Shown here piece by piece: positions 27,008 through 36,988 of a stretch of DNA of 42,017 bases (position 1 is its first letter; each line of letters begins with the position of its first letter). The DNA is taken from NCBI GenBank assembly GCA_026392415.1, contig JAPLCC010000014.1, positions 1 through 42,017 of the forward strand, read 5' to 3'. Position numbers and translations under genes: made by a program. The stretch comes from Propionibacteriales bacterium. Lineage in GTDB: Bacteria > Actinomycetota > Actinomycetes > Propionibacteriales > Nocardioidaceae. Under the pieces are notes generated by a model that did no database searches, was not told the origin of the DNA, and saw only the letters and a list, made by a program, of their open reading frames with translations.

Positions 27008-28366
27008 GTGACCCGCATCTTCGGCACCGATGGTGTCCGTGGGCTGGCCAACGCCGAAGTGACGGCGGAGCTGGCTCTGGACCTCGGCATTGCAGCCGCC
27101 CGCGTGCTGCGCAGGGAGATCGACGACCACCGCCCGATCGCAGTGGTCGGCCGCGACACCCGGGTCTCCGGGCACTTCCTCGAAGGCGCCGTCGTCGCCG
27201 GCCTCGCATCGGCGGGAGTCGACGTCCTGCTGCTCGGGGTGATCCCGACCCCGGCGGTCGCTCACCTCACCGAGGCGCTGGACGCCGATCTCGGCGTGGT
27301 GCTGAGCGCCTCGCACAACCCGATGCCCGACAACGGCATCAAGTTCCTGGCGCGCGGCGGGGTCAAGCTCGACGACCACCACGAGAACCTCATCGAGGCC
27401 GCGATCGGCCAGGTCTGGGAGCGACCCACGGGTGCGGCTGTCGGACGGGTCTCGACCTACCTCGCAGGTGAGGCCGAGTACGCCGCCCACCTGGTCGCCA
27501 CGCTCGGGCAACCCGGCGGTACGCCGCTGGCCGGCGTCAAGGTCGTTCTCGACTGTGCTCACGGTGCCGCCAGCTCGGTCGGCCCCCGGGCCCTCGAGGC
27601 TGCCGGCGCGACCGTGATCACGATCGGTGCGGACCCCGACGGCCTCAACATCAACGACGGCGTCGGCTCGACCCACCTCGGCGCGCTCCAGCAGGCGGTC
27701 ATCGAGCACGGTGCCGATGCCGGCTTCGCGGTCGACGGTGACGCCGATCGCTGCCTGGCCGTGGACCACACCGGCGCGATCGTCGACGGCGACCAGATCA
27801 TGGCGATCCTCGCGCTGGCGATGCACGCCACCGGCGACCTGAAGGACTCCACCCTCGTCGCGACGGTGATGAGCAACCTCGGCCTGATCCAGGCCCTGAC
27901 CGCCGCCGGCATCACCGTGAAGCAGGCGGCCGTCGGCGACCGCTACGTCCTCGAACAGATGGCGGCGGGCGGCTACAACCTCGGCGGCGAGCAGTCCGGT
28001 CACGTCATCCTCAGCGAGCACGCCACCACCGGCGACGGATTGCTGACCGCCCTGCACGTGCTGCAGCGGATGGTGGTCACCGGCAGCACCCTGCGTGAGC
28101 TTGCCGGCGTGATGAACCGCCTGCCCCAGGTGCTCGTCAACGTGCCCGATGTCGACCGTGGCCGCACCGACGACGACGAGCTCGTCGCCGCCGTTGCCGC
28201 CGCCGCTGCCGAGCTCGGTGACAGCGGGCGAGTGCTGCTGCGACCCTCCGGCACCGAGCCTCTGGTGCGGGTGATGGTGGAGGCGCCCACCGCCGACCAG
28301 GCCGACGCGATCGCGCACCGGCTGGCTGACGTCGTACGCCTGCGGCTCGCCCTCCGACGACACTAG
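27008..28366 (+). CDS. glmM: Phosphoglucosamine mutase GlmM
   Basis: Interconverts glucosamine-6-phosphate and glucosamine-1-phosphate on the way to UDP-GlcNAc. It has 452 residues from GTG 27008, with GAGGGGAGAG as ribosome-binding site. Motifs: start [13 protein letters not shown], catalytic phosphoserine loop [17 protein letters not shown], metal loop [12 protein letters not shown], sugar-binding GEQSGHVI and phosphate-binding [16 protein letters not shown]. The order rplM-rpsI-glmM is standard in actinobacteria. It works with GlmS, encoded about 3 kb downstream. Confidence 0.97.
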   Translation: MTRIFGTDGVRGLANAEVTAELALDLGIAAARVLRREIDDHRPIAVVGRDTRVSGHFLEGAVVAGLASAGVDVLLLGVIPTPAVAHLTEALDADLGVVLSASHNPMPDNGIKFLARGGVKLDDHHENLIEAAIGQVWERPTGAAVGRVSTYLAGEAEYAAHLVATLGQPGGTPLAGVKVVLDCAHGAASSVGPRALEAAGATVITIGADPDGLNINDGVGSTHLGALQQAVIEHGADAGFAVDGDADRCLAVDHTGAIVDGDQIMAILALAMHATGDLKDSTLVATVMSNLGLIQALTAAGITVKQAAVGDRYVLEQMAAGGYNLGGEQSGHVILSEHATTGDGLLTALHVLQRMVVTGSTLRELAGVMNRLPQVLVNVPDVDRGRTDDDELVAAVAAAAAELGDSGRVLLRPSGTEPLVRVMVEAPTADQADAIAHRLADVVRLRLALRRH

Positions 28367-28370
28367 GCTC
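28365..28370 (+). promoter_or_regulatory. -10 box of the Ser/Thr kinase gene, leaderless start
   Basis: TAGGCT overlapping the glmM stop codon (TAG), about 7 bases before the ATG at 28378. No ribosome-binding site precedes the ATG. Confidence 0.55.
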
Positions 28371-28377
28371 TGCAGCC

Positions 28378-30000
28378 ATGGGCAACATGCCGGGACCGGG
28401 TGACACCTTCGGCCGCTACCAGGTCGAGGCAGCCCTCGGCCAGGGCGGCATGGGCGTGGTGCTCACCGCGGTCCACCTGGATCTCGGCCGGCGCGTCGCG
28501 CTCAAGCTGCTGGCGCCACAACTGGTCGGTGCCGACGACATGGTCGCCCGCTTCCGTCGCGAGGCGCAGGCACTGGCCCGGCTGGACTCCCCGCACGTCG
28601 TGCAGGTCTACGACACCGGTGCGCACGACGGGTGGCTGTACATCGCGACCCAGCTGATCCCCGACGGCGACCTGACCGAGCTCGTCCAGCGCCGAGGTGC
28701 CTTGCCGGCGGCCGAAGCGCTCGCTCTGGTCGACCAGGTGCTGTCCGGCCTCGCCGACGCCCACGCCGTCGGGCTGATCCACCGTGACGTCAAGCCCAGC
28801 AACGTGCTGCTCCGCAACGAGGCGGCCGGCGTTCGCGCCTTCCTGTGTGACTTCGGCATCGCCCAGGCGCTCGACGTCACCAACGTCGAGAAGACGCAGG
28901 GTGTCATCGGCACCTGGGCGTACCTCGCACCGGAACGCTTCGACGGCCATCCGGCCACGGCGCAGGCCGACCTCTACGCGACCGGCTGCCTGCTGTGGTT
29001 CCTGGTCACCGCCACGCTCCCCTACGAGGGCACCATGGTGCAGCAGGCGGTGGCCCACCAGACCCTGCCCGTGCGTCAGCTGCCGGGCGGCGACGCGTGG
29101 AGCCACGCAGTGAACCAGTTGCTGTTGCGCTCGATGGCCAAGGACCCCGCCGACCGGTTCTCCAGCGCGCAGGAGATGCAGGCCTTCCTGCGGTCCGCGA
29201 CCGGCGTCGCGAAGGCCGGGGGCTCTGCTGCGGACTCCGGCGACGTGGGCGCCACCACCGTCGTCGCCCTCCCGCCCATGCCGGCCCCGCCGGGCCGGAC
29301 CGTCGAGTCCACGAGGGCCAAGGACGGCACGACCCAGGAGGCTCCACGCCGTCGTGGCCTGCGGATCACGGCCGTCGTGGCCGTCGTGGTGCTGCTCGCC
29401 GGCGCCGTGGCCGGCGCGCTGGCTGCGGGCGGCCTGTTCCAGAGCGAGGACGAACCGACGACTGCCCGGAAGACCGACGGCTCCTCCGGCCCGACGACGG
29501 ACGCGACCGTCGTCGCACAGGGTCCGCACTGCTGGAGTGACCCCACCACGGTGGTCGCCTCGCTCGACCAGTGCCTGCCGCCGACCGGCGTCAACGGTCT
29601 GAAGTGGGTCTTCCCGTCGATCGACGACGACTGCACGGACGTGAAGAAGGTCGACGAGACCATCAACCGGCCCGAGCTGCACGAGTGCCTCGTCACCCTC
29701 GCCGACGGCAGCGAGGTGAAGGTGAACTACTCCCAGTGGAACTCCGCTTCCGGGGGACGGGAGGTCTATGACCGCGACCCCGACCTCACGCCCGGACCGG
29801 AGATCCGCGCGGACGGCAAGGTCGCCTTCCACCAGTGGTCCGGGATCGGCAAGGGCCTGTTCAAGTACGCCCGGACCTACGCCGACTACGCGTTCGGCTT
29901 CACCATCTACACGACCCGCGCCGACCAGGCGCAGCAGGCGATCGACCAGGGACTGGTCTCGTGGCGCGAGCCCGCCGAGGTCCGGGGCTCCAGCAACTGA
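28378..30000 (+). CDS. Receptor-type Ser/Thr protein kinase (PknB-like)
   Basis: A 540-residue kinase with an N-terminal Hanks-type domain (about residues 13-275), one membrane segment (about 328-353) and an extracytoplasmic C-terminal domain. Glycine loop ALGQGGMGVV, Lys43 for ATP, catalytic Asp137 in HRDVKPSN and Asp158 in CDFGIA are all present, so it should be active. The outer domain has five or six Cys residues (CW, CLPP, DDDC, ECLV) and no PASTA repeats, so it does not look like a standard PknB muropeptide sensor; I do not recognise it. Encoded between glmM and coaA/glmS, hence possibly linked to envelope status (inference). Confidence 0.92.
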   Translation: MGNMPGPGDTFGRYQVEAALGQGGMGVVLTAVHLDLGRRVALKLLAPQLVGADDMVARFRREAQALARLDSPHVVQVYDTGAHDGWLYIATQLIPDGDLTELVQRRGALPAAEALALVDQVLSGLADAHAVGLIHRDVKPSNVLLRNEAAGVRAFLCDFGIAQALDVTNVEKTQGVIGTWAYLAPERFDGHPATAQADLYATGCLLWFLVTATLPYEGTMVQQAVAHQTLPVRQLPGGDAWSHAVNQLLLRSMAKDPADRFSSAQEMQAFLRSATGVAKAGGSAADSGDVGATTVVALPPMPAPPGRTVESTRAKDGTTQEAPRRRGLRITAVVAVVVLLAGAVAGALAAGGLFQSEDEPTTARKTDGSSGPTTDATVVAQGPHCWSDPTTVVASLDQCLPPTGVNGLKWVFPSIDDDCTDVKKVDETINRPELHECLVTLADGSEVKVNYSQWNSASGGREVYDRDPDLTPGPEIRADGKVAFHQWSGIGKGLFKYARTYADYAFGFTIYTTRADQAQQAIDQGLVSWREPAEVRGSSN

Positions 30001-30031
30001 GCACAGCGACCTGAACGGTTTGCGCGACGCG

Positions 30032-31015
30032 TCAGATCTTGCGCAGGCGCACGTAGCGGACCGAGTGGTCTGCGGTCTTCCGCAGCACCAGGGTGGCGCG
30101 CGACCTCGTCGGCAGCACGTTGCGTTCGAGGTTGGGGCCGTTGATGGCGTCCCAGATCCGGCGCGCCTCGTCGATGGCGGTGTCGTGGCTCAGCGCGGCG
30201 TACTTCGCGAAGTAGGAGCTCGGGTCGCGGAACGCCGTCTCGCGCAACCGCAGGAACCGGTCGACGTACCAGTCGCGGATGTGGTTGGTGTTCGCGTCGA
30301 CGAAGATCGAGAAGTCGAAGAAGTCCGACAGGCCCAGGGTGATCAGGCCGTCGTCGCGCACCCGGGCCGGCTGGAGGACGTTCAGGCCCTCGACGATGAC
30401 GATGTCGGGGCGCTTCACGACGACCTTCTCGTCCGGCTTCACGTCGTAGACGAGGTGGGAGTAGACGGGCGCCTCGACCTCGTCCTTGCCCGACTTGATG
30501 TCGATGACGAACTTCAGCAGCGCACGGCGGTCATAGGACTCCGGGAAGCCCTTGCGGTCCAGCAGCCCGCGCTTCTCGAGCTCGGCGTTGGGATAGAGGA
30601 AGCCGTCGGTGGTGACCAGGGCGACATTGGGGTGCTCGGGCCACCGGGCCAGCATCTGCTGGAGCACACGAGCAGCGGTCGACTTGCCGACGGCCACCGA
30701 TCCGGCGAGGCCGATCACGAACGGTGTCCGCGGGGGAGTGAGGCCGTGGAGGAACTCCTCCTGCTCCTGGTGCAGCTTCGAGGCACTGCTGACCCGCAGG
30801 CTGAGCAGGCGGGAGAGCGGGAGGTAGACGTCGCGGATCTCGTCGAGATCGAGCGAGTCACCGATGCCGCGGAGCCGGTCGAGCTCATCGTTGGTGAGCG
30901 GGCTCTCGGTCTCCGAGGCCAGCTTCGCCCACGTGGCCCGGTCGAGCTCGACGTACGGCGACGCTTCGCGCGACGACTCCTCGCCGTGGAGGTTGTCCGC
31001 CGTACCGGTCACCAT
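30032..31015 (-). CDS. coaA: Type I pantothenate kinase CoaA
   Basis: Catalyses the first, feedback-regulated step of CoA synthesis. It has 327 residues from ATG 31015. Walker A is [21 protein letters not shown]; other family blocks are [14 protein letters not shown] at the start, [34 protein letters not shown], and [10 protein letters not shown], followed by [11 protein letters not shown]. The ATG at 31015 is preferred over one 48 bases upstream because an AACAAT box lies 7 bases before it. Convergent with the kinase gene and divergent from glmS. Confidence 0.96.
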   Translation of the reverse strand: MVTGTADNLHGEESSREASPYVELDRATWAKLASETESPLTNDELDRLRGIGDSLDLDEIRDVYLPLSRLLSLRVSSASKLHQEQEEFLHGLTPPRTPFVIGLAGSVAVGKSTAARVLQQMLARWPEHPNVALVTTDGFLYPNAELEKRGLLDRKGFPESYDRRALLKFVIDIKSGKDEVEAPVYSHLVYDVKPDEKVVVKRPDIVIVEGLNVLQPARVRDDGLITLGLSDFFDFSIFVDANTNHIRDWYVDRFLRLRETAFRDPSSYFAKYAALSHDTAIDEARRIWDAINGPNLERNVLPTRSRATLVLRKTADHSVRYVRLRKI

Positions 31016-31022
31016 GCAAGCG

Positions 31023-31028
31023 ATTGTT
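31023..31028 (-). promoter_or_regulatory. -10 box of coaA, leaderless start
   Basis: On the minus strand AACAAT, 7 bases, then the ATG at 31015. It faces the glmS promoter; the two boxes are only 47 bases apart. Confidence 0.5.
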
Positions 31029-31075
31029 CCAGTGTGTCCCCGCGGCCGGTTGGGCGCGTCCACGCCGACAGACCA

Positions 31076-31081
31076 TAGACT
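31076..31081 (+). promoter_or_regulatory. -10 box of glmS, leaderless start
   Basis: TAGACT followed by 8 bases and the ATG at 31090. No glmS ribozyme-like leader can fit in this space. Confidence 0.55.
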
Positions 31082-31089
31082 CCCTGATC

Positions 31090-32934
31090 ATGTGCGGGAT
31101 CGTCGGATATGTCGGGCCAAGATCGGCCCAGGACACCGTCATCGACGGCCTGCGCCGACTGGAGTACCGCGGTTACGACTCGGCCGGTGTGGCCGTCGTC
31201 AGCGGTGGTGACCTCCACGTCGAGAAGCGCGCCGGCAAGCTGGCCAACCTCGAGAAGGTCCTCGACGAGGAATCCCTCCCCACCGCCGGCATCGGGATCG
31301 GCCACACGCGCTGGGCCACCCACGGTCCGCCCAACGACGTCAACGCCCACCCGCACACGGGTGGTGCCCGGCGGATCGCACTCGTGCACAACGGCATCAT
31401 CGAGAACTTCGTCGAGCTCCGTGACCGCGTCGAGGACGACGACCACGAGCTGCTCTCCGACACCGACACCGAGATCGTCGCCCACCTGGTCGAGCTGCAG
31501 GTCGAGTCCGGATTCGACCTGACCACGGCCATGCAGCGCGTGTGCCAGCAGCTCGACGGTGCCTTCACCCTCGTCGCCATCGACAGCGAGGACCCGGACA
31601 CGGTCGTTGCCGCGCGCCGCAACTCACCGCTCGTGGTGGGCCTCGGCGAGGGGGAGAACTTCCTCGGCTCCGACGTCGCCGCGTTCATCGAGTTCACTCG
31701 CGAGGCGCTCGAGCTCGGGCAGGACCAGATCGTCGTGATGACCCGCGACCACGTCGAGGTCACCGACTTCTGGGGCAGGCCTGTCGAGGCCAAGCGCTTC
31801 CACGTCGACTGGGACCTCTCCGCTGCGGAGAAGGACGGCCACGACTGGTTCATGCGCAAGGAAATCTTCGAGCAGCCACGCACCGTCGCCGACTCGCTGA
31901 TCGGGCGGCGTACCAAGTCGGGGCAGCTGCAGCTCGACGAGATGCGGCTGGCCGACGAGGAGCTGCGCGACGTCGACAAGATCATCATCATCGCCTGCGG
32001 CACGTCGTTCTACGCCGGCATGGTCGCGAAGTACGCCATCGAGCACTGGACGCGTACGCCGGTCGAGGTCGAGCTCGCCTCGGAGTTCCGCTATCGCGAC
32101 CCGATCATCGACGCGACCACGTTGATCGTCGCGATCAGCCAGTCCGGCGAGACCGCCGACACGCTGCATGCGATCATGCACGCGCGCGCGCAGAAGGCCA
32201 AGGTGCTGGCGATCTGCAACACCAACCGCTCCTCGATCCCTCGGGAGTCGGACGCGGTGATCTACACCCACGCCGGGCCCGAGATCGGCGTCGCGTCGAC
32301 CAAGGGGTTCCTCACCCAGCTGGTCGCCTGCTACCTCCTCGCGCTCTACATCGCCCAGGTCAAGGGGACCCGCTTCGGCGACGAGATCGACGAGATCATG
32401 GAACAGCTCGAGGCGATGCCCGACCACATCGAGACCGTGCTCGGCAGCGCCGCCACGGTCTACGACCTGGCCCGTGCCCATGTCGGCACCCGTTCCGTGC
32501 TCTTCCTCGGTCGTCACGCGGGCTACCCGGTGGCGCTCGAAGGTGCCCTCAAGCTCAAGGAGCTCGCCTACATCCACGCCGAGGGTTTTGCGGCCGGCGA
32601 GCTCAAGCACGGCCCGATCGCGCTGATCGAGGAAGGGCTGCCGGTGCTCTGCGTCGTGCCGCCCAAGGGCCGTGACCAGCTGCACGGAAAGATGCTCAGC
32701 GGCATCCAGGAGGTCCGCGCCCGCGGAGCGCGCACCATCTGCCTGGCCGAGGAGGGCGACGCCTCGATCGAGCCGTACGCCGACGTGCTGATCCGGCTGC
32801 CCAAGGTGCCCGTGCTGCTGCAGCCGCTCGTGGCGATCGTGCCGCTGCAGCTGTTCGCCTGTGAGCTGGCGACGGCCCTGGGTCACGACGTCGACCAGCC
32901 CCGCAACCTCGCCAAGTCCGTCACCGTCGAATAG
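31090..32934 (+). CDS. glmS: Glutamine-fructose-6-phosphate aminotransferase GlmS
   Basis: Makes glucosamine-6-phosphate from fructose-6-phosphate and glutamine. It has 614 residues. The mature N-terminus MCGIVGYVG exposes Cys2 as nucleophile of the glutaminase domain; two SIS isomerase domains follow, the first with [16 protein letters not shown] and [13 protein letters not shown], the second with [40 protein letters not shown]. It ends with the classic KSVTVE. An in-frame upstream start is rejected because Cys2 must follow the initiator Met. Heads the run glmS-acpS-nnr-alr. Confidence 0.97.
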   Translation: MCGIVGYVGPRSAQDTVIDGLRRLEYRGYDSAGVAVVSGGDLHVEKRAGKLANLEKVLDEESLPTAGIGIGHTRWATHGPPNDVNAHPHTGGARRIALVHNGIIENFVELRDRVEDDDHELLSDTDTEIVAHLVELQVESGFDLTTAMQRVCQQLDGAFTLVAIDSEDPDTVVAARRNSPLVVGLGEGENFLGSDVAAFIEFTREALELGQDQIVVMTRDHVEVTDFWGRPVEAKRFHVDWDLSAAEKDGHDWFMRKEIFEQPRTVADSLIGRRTKSGQLQLDEMRLADEELRDVDKIIIIACGTSFYAGMVAKYAIEHWTRTPVEVELASEFRYRDPIIDATTLIVAISQSGETADTLHAIMHARAQKAKVLAICNTNRSSIPRESDAVIYTHAGPEIGVASTKGFLTQLVACYLLALYIAQVKGTRFGDEIDEIMEQLEAMPDHIETVLGSAATVYDLARAHVGTRSVLFLGRHAGYPVALEGALKLKELAYIHAEGFAAGELKHGPIALIEEGLPVLCVVPPKGRDQLHGKMLSGIQEVRARGARTICLAEEGDASIEPYADVLIRLPKVPVLLQPLVAIVPLQLFACELATALGHDVDQPRNLAKSVTVE

Positions 32935-32945
32935 GACGTGAACTG

Positions 32946-33299
32946 ATGGCGGTGGTCGGAGTCGGGATCGACGTGTGCGAGATCGCCCGGTTCGAGGAGT
33001 CGTGCCGTCGTACCCCTGCGCTGGTGACGAAGCTGTTCGTCGAGGCGGAGCGCGGCCGGCCGATCAGCTCGCTCGCCGCGCGGTTCGCGGCCAAGGAAGC
33101 CCTCGCCAAGGCGCTCGGTGCCCCGAACGGGATGGCCTGGCACGACGCCGAGGTCGTCTCCGAGGACACCGGCCGGCCGCGCTTCGTGATCCGCGGCACC
33201 GTGCTCGCCGAGGCCGACCGGCTCGGCGTGCGTTCGGTGCACCTGTCCCTCACCCATGACGGCGGCATCGCCTCGGCGGTCGTCGTGCTCGAGGACTGA
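32946..33299 (+). CDS. acpS: Holo-[acyl-carrier-protein] synthase AcpS
   Basis: Transfers phosphopantetheine from CoA to carrier proteins. It has 117 residues; the metal-binding start [14 protein letters not shown] and the second motif [15 protein letters not shown] are both intact, as is [14 protein letters not shown] near the end. It starts 11 bases after glmS. Being the only phosphopantetheinyl transferase in view, it could serve the carrier domain of the Pls-like synthetase, though Sfp-type enzymes usually do that job (inference). Confidence 0.95.
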   Translation: MAVVGVGIDVCEIARFEESCRRTPALVTKLFVEAERGRPISSLAARFAAKEALAKALGAPNGMAWHDAEVVSEDTGRPRFVIRGTVLAEADRLGVRSVHLSLTHDGGIASAVVVLED

Positions 33300-33301
33300 C
33301 C

Positions 33302-34708
33302 GTGCTGCGTGCCCACACCGTCGAGCAGGTCCGCGTCGCCGAGGCCACGCTGCTCGCCCGGCTGCCCGAGGGCGCGCTCATGCAGCGGGCGGCGTACGGC
33401 CTGGCCTGCGCGGTGCTCGACTTCCTGGGTTCGGCCTACGGTCGCCGGGTCGTGCTGCTCGTCGGCTCGGGCGACAACGGCGGCGACGCGCTGTACGCCG
33501 GCGTGGTGCTCGCGCGGCGGGGTGTGCAGGTGGAGGCGTGGTTGCTCTCGGAGCGGGTGCACGAGGGTGGGGTCGCGGCGCTGCGGGCGGTGGGCGGCCG
33601 GGTGCGCTCGTTGGTCGAGGAGGTCGCCCCGCGACCGTCTCGAGACCTGCCGTTCGACGTCGTCATCGACGGGATCGTCGGCATCGGGGGCCGCCCCGGC
33701 CTCCGACCGAACGCGGTCGCCGCACTGGCTGCACTCGAGGGCGTCCCGGTGGTCGCAGTCGACGTGCCGTCGGGGGTCGACGTCGACACGGGTGCGATCG
33801 ACGGCCCGCACGTGACGGCCACGCTGACCGTCACGTTCGGCACCCACAAGGGCTGCCACCTGCTCGATCCCGCGGCGCTCGCCTGCGGCGCCATCGACCT
33901 GGTCGACATCGGCCTGGCGTTGCCCGAGGCACCGATCGAGGGCCTCCAGCCCGTCGACGTCGCAGTCCTGTTGCCGCGCCCGGGTCCGCAGGCCCACAAG
34001 TACACCCGCGGCGTCGTCGGCATCCGTGCCGGATCGGCGACCTACCCCGGTGCCGGCCTGCTGAGCGTCTCCGGAGCGTCCTGCGGCCTGGCCGGGATGG
34101 TGCGCTACGACGGCGACCCGGCCGTGGTCGACCGGCTCCGCGAGCAGCATCCCGAGGTCGTCGGGCCCGGGCGGGTGCAGGCCTGGGTGGTCGGATCCGG
34201 GAGTGACACCGGCGCCGAGCAGGCGTTTCGTGACTCGCTGGCCGACGGCGTGCCGGTGGTCGTCGATGCCGACGCCCTGGCTTTCGCCGACCTGGCGCGC
34301 GGTCAGTCCGCCGTGCTGACGCCTCATGCCGGCGAGCTGGCAGCGATGCTCGGTGCGGATCGCGCGGAGATCGAAGCACGGTCGCTGGAGTTCGCGCTCC
34401 GCGCCGCGCGTGAGTACGACGCCGTCGTACTCCTCAAGGGCCGGCACACCGTGATCGCCGAACCCGGCGGGCGGGTGCGGGTGACCACCTCGGGCACGCC
34501 GTGGCTGGCGACCGCCGGGGCAGGTGACGTTCTCGGCGGGTTGATCGGCACCCTGCTGGCGGGCGGTCTGGACCCGTTCGACGCGGCCTCCGTCGGGTCG
34601 TGGTTGCACGGCGCTGCGGCAGCCCTCGCGGCCAGCGACGGTCCGCTCGTCGCCGGCGACGTCGCTCGCGCGCTCCCGGCCCTCATCGCATCGCTCATCA
34701 GCGAGTGA
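33302..34708 (+). CDS. nnr: Bifunctional NAD(P)H-hydrate repair enzyme (epimerase plus ADP-dependent dehydratase)
   Basis: Repairs hydrated, inactive NAD(P)H. It has 468 residues. The N-terminal epimerase half (about 1-210) has LVGSGDNGGDALYAG and VPVVAVDVPSGVDVDTG; the C-terminal dehydratase half (about 225-468) has HKYTRGVVGI, VVVDADALAF, LTPHAGELAAML and SGTPWLATAGAGDVLGGLIG, with the catalytic Asp in GAGD. Starts at GTG 33302, two bases after the acpS stop. The acpS-nnr-alr order is usual in actinobacteria. Confidence 0.95.
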   Translation: MLRAHTVEQVRVAEATLLARLPEGALMQRAAYGLACAVLDFLGSAYGRRVVLLVGSGDNGGDALYAGVVLARRGVQVEAWLLSERVHEGGVAALRAVGGRVRSLVEEVAPRPSRDLPFDVVIDGIVGIGGRPGLRPNAVAALAALEGVPVVAVDVPSGVDVDTGAIDGPHVTATLTVTFGTHKGCHLLDPAALACGAIDLVDIGLALPEAPIEGLQPVDVAVLLPRPGPQAHKYTRGVVGIRAGSATYPGAGLLSVSGASCGLAGMVRYDGDPAVVDRLREQHPEVVGPGRVQAWVVGSGSDTGAEQAFRDSLADGVPVVVDADALAFADLARGQSAVLTPHAGELAAMLGADRAEIEARSLEFALRAAREYDAVVLLKGRHTVIAEPGGRVRVTTSGTPWLATAGAGDVLGGLIGTLLAGGLDPFDAASVGSWLHGAAAALAASDGPLVAGDVARALPALIASLISE

Positions 34709-34724
34709 TGGGAGGATCGGAGCC

Positions 34725-35882
34725 ATGGCCAGCACGCCGGCGCCCCTGGGCCCAGCAGAGATCGTCGTCGACCTCGACGCGATCCGGGCCAACGCGCGAC
34801 TGCTGCGTGCCACCGCCGGCGTCCCGCTGATCGCGGTCGTGAAGTCCGACGGCTACGGCCACGGCATGGTCGAGTGTGCGCACGCTGCCCGCGAGGGCGG
34901 AGCAGAGTGGCTGGCCACGGCGACGATCGAGGAGGCGCTCGCCCTCCGCGGCGCCGGCGTCGACGGGCCGCTCCTGTGCTGGATCACTGCTCCCGGCGCG
35001 GACTACGCCGCGGCTGCTGCCCTCGACATCGACGTGTCGGCGTACTCCGTCGACGAGCTGGATGCCATCGCGACAGCGCTCGCGGAGCGGTCCGAACCGG
35101 CCCGGATCCAGCTCAAGGTCGACACCGGGCTGTCGCGCGGCGGCGCTCCGCGGACGGCGTGGGCCGAGGTCTTCGCGCGGGCCCGCGCAGGTGAGGAAGC
35201 CGGCCTCTGGCAGGTCACCGGCGTGTGGTCGCACCTGGCCTGCGCCGACCAGCCCGACCACCCGTCCAACGACCGCCAGGAGGCTGCCTTCCGCGAGGCC
35301 GTCGCCCTGGCCGAGGAACACGGGTTGCGGCCCGAACTTCGCCACCTGGCGAACTCTGCGGCCACCATCTTGCGGCCCTCCGCCCGTTTCGACGCGGTGC
35401 GGTGCGGCATCGCCCTCTACGGACTGGACCCCGCGCCGGGTCAGGCCACCGACATCGGTCTGGTGCCGGCGATGACCATGCGAGCGCCCCTGGTCATGGT
35501 CAAGGAGCTCGCCGTCGGGGACGCCGTCTCCTACGGCCACCACTGGACCGCCGAGCACCCGACCACCGTCGGACTGGTGCCGGTCGGCTACGCCGACGGC
35601 ATTCCGCGCAACGCCACCCGGCCCGGCTCACCCGACGCCGCCGCCCAGGTGGGGATCGACGGCAAGCGACGCCCGATCCGCGGCACGGTCTGCATGGACC
35701 AGGTCGTCGTCGATCTCGGCGGCGACCGCCCCGACGTCGGCAGCGAGGTCGTCGTCTTCGGTCCGCCGTCGGCCGGCGGACCCACGGCGCAGGACTGGGC
35801 CGAGGCCTGCGGCACCATCAACTACGAGATCGTGACCAGGATCGGTGGACGGATGACGCGTCGCTTCGTGGGGCAGTCATGA
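34725..35882 (+). CDS. alr: Alanine racemase
   Basis: PLP enzyme making D-alanine for peptidoglycan. It has 385 residues. The PLP lysine is Lys40 in VVKSDGYGHG; the second catalytic residue is Tyr270 in AVSYGHHW. KVDTGLSRGG, VGYADGIPRN and GTVCMDQVVVDLG are further family blocks. ATG 34725 follows GGAGGATCGGAGCC, a good ribosome-binding site. The stop overlaps the next gene (ATGA). Confidence 0.96.
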   Translation: MASTPAPLGPAEIVVDLDAIRANARLLRATAGVPLIAVVKSDGYGHGMVECAHAAREGGAEWLATATIEEALALRGAGVDGPLLCWITAPGADYAAAAALDIDVSAYSVDELDAIATALAERSEPARIQLKVDTGLSRGGAPRTAWAEVFARARAGEEAGLWQVTGVWSHLACADQPDHPSNDRQEAAFREAVALAEEHGLRPELRHLANSAATILRPSARFDAVRCGIALYGLDPAPGQATDIGLVPAMTMRAPLVMVKELAVGDAVSYGHHWTAEHPTTVGLVPVGYADGIPRNATRPGSPDAAAQVGIDGKRRPIRGTVCMDQVVVDLGGDRPDVGSEVVVFGPPSAGGPTAQDWAEACGTINYEIVTRIGGRMTRRFVGQS

Positions 35883-36988
35883 GTCGCCGCGGTCGGATCC
35901 TCGGCTCGGTTGCCGGTGCCCTGGGTGTCGCCGCTGCCGGTACGGCGGTCGGGGTCGTTCGCCAGCAGCGGCAGATCAGTCGTCGTGCCGGTGAGGAGAT
36001 CGCGTTCGGAACCCTGCGCTCGCCGGCGATCAGCGTCGTCGCCGAGGACGGGGTCCGCCTGCACGTCGAGGTCGACGAGGTGGACGCCGCCCGTTCCGGT
36101 GCGGCCACGACCGGGGCGCTCGAGCGCCTGCTGCGCCGTACCAAGGACGGATCGCCTCCCGTCACCGTGGTCTTCGTCCACGGCTTCTGCCTCAACCTCG
36201 ACTGCTGGCACTTCCAGCGAGCCGCCTACCGCGGCCTCGTGCGCACGGTCTACTACGACCAGCGATCACACGGCCGCTCCGGCAACTCCGGCCGCGAGCA
36301 CTCGACCGTCGACCAGCTGGGCCGCGACCTCAAGGACGTGATCGACGCCGTCGTGCCCACGGGCCCCGTCGTGCTCGTCGGGCACTCGATGGGCGGCATG
36401 TCGATCGTTGCCTTCGCCGAACAGTTCCCCGACCTGATCGGCACCCGTGTCGTCGGCGTGGCACTGGTCTCCACGACTGCCGGCGGAATCGACCCGAGCA
36501 GGATCCTGCTCCCGATGCTGCCCGCACGCCTGGCCGGTCCCTTCGCCAGCGGCGCGGTGCGCACGCTGCACCTGGGACACCGTGGGGTGGACGCTCTCCG
36601 CAAGGCCGGGAGGTCGGTCGCCACGGTGCTGACCGACCGCCTGGCGTTCGGTGGCCCGGTCCCGCAGGGCTATGTCGAGTTCGTCGACGAGATGCTGGGC
36701 GCGACTCCGTTCGAGGTGGTTGCCGACTTCTTCCCGATGTTCGCGAGCCTCGACAAGTTCGACCACGTCGAGTCGCTCAGCAGGGTGCCGACCTCGATCA
36801 TCTGCGGGACCGCCGACAGGGTCACCTCGATCGGCCACTCGCGCAAGCTGCACTCGCGGGTGCCCGACTCCCGGTTGCTGGAGTGCGAAGGCGCCGGCCA
36901 CATGGTGATCATGGAGCGGCACGAGCTCGTCAACGCCGAGCTCGACCAGCTGATCACTGCGGCGTCGGCGAGGGCTGCAGCGCGGTGA
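35879..36988 (+). CDS. Alpha/beta-fold hydrolase
   Basis: A 369-residue protein with an N-terminal hydrophobic stretch (ILGSVAGALGVAAAGTAVGVV) that may anchor it or act as an uncleaved signal, and an alpha/beta-hydrolase domain. The nucleophile is Ser170 in GHSMGG; the acid is likely the Asp in CGTADRV and the base the His in GAGHMVIME. The oxyanion region is VFVHGFCLN. Members in this alr-tsaE position are common in actinobacteria with unknown substrate. Overlaps both neighbours by 4 bases. Confidence 0.9.
   Translation: MSRRGRILGSVAGALGVAAAGTAVGVVRQQRQISRRAGEEIAFGTLRSPAISVVAEDGVRLHVEVDEVDAARSGAATTGALERLLRRTKDGSPPVTVVFVHGFCLNLDCWHFQRAAYRGLVRTVYYDQRSHGRSGNSGREHSTVDQLGRDLKDVIDAVVPTGPVVLVGHSMGGMSIVAFAEQFPDLIGTRVVGVALVSTTAGGIDPSRILLPMLPARLAGPFASGAVRTLHLGHRGVDALRKAGRSVATVLTDRLAFGGPVPQGYVEFVDEMLGATPFEVVADFFPMFASLDKFDHVESLSRVPTSIICGTADRVTSIGHSRKLHSRVPDSRLLECEGAGHMVIMERHELVNAELDQLITAASARAAAR

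Noticed and set aside
31016..31089. glmS ribozyme/riboswitch
   Set aside because: Only 74 bases lie before glmS and the -10 box is 8 bases from the ATG, so no ribozyme fits; such ribozymes are typical of Firmicutes.
32921..34813. 630-codon minus-strand frame over acpS and nnr
   Set aside because: Shadow frame; both plus-strand genes carry intact motifs.
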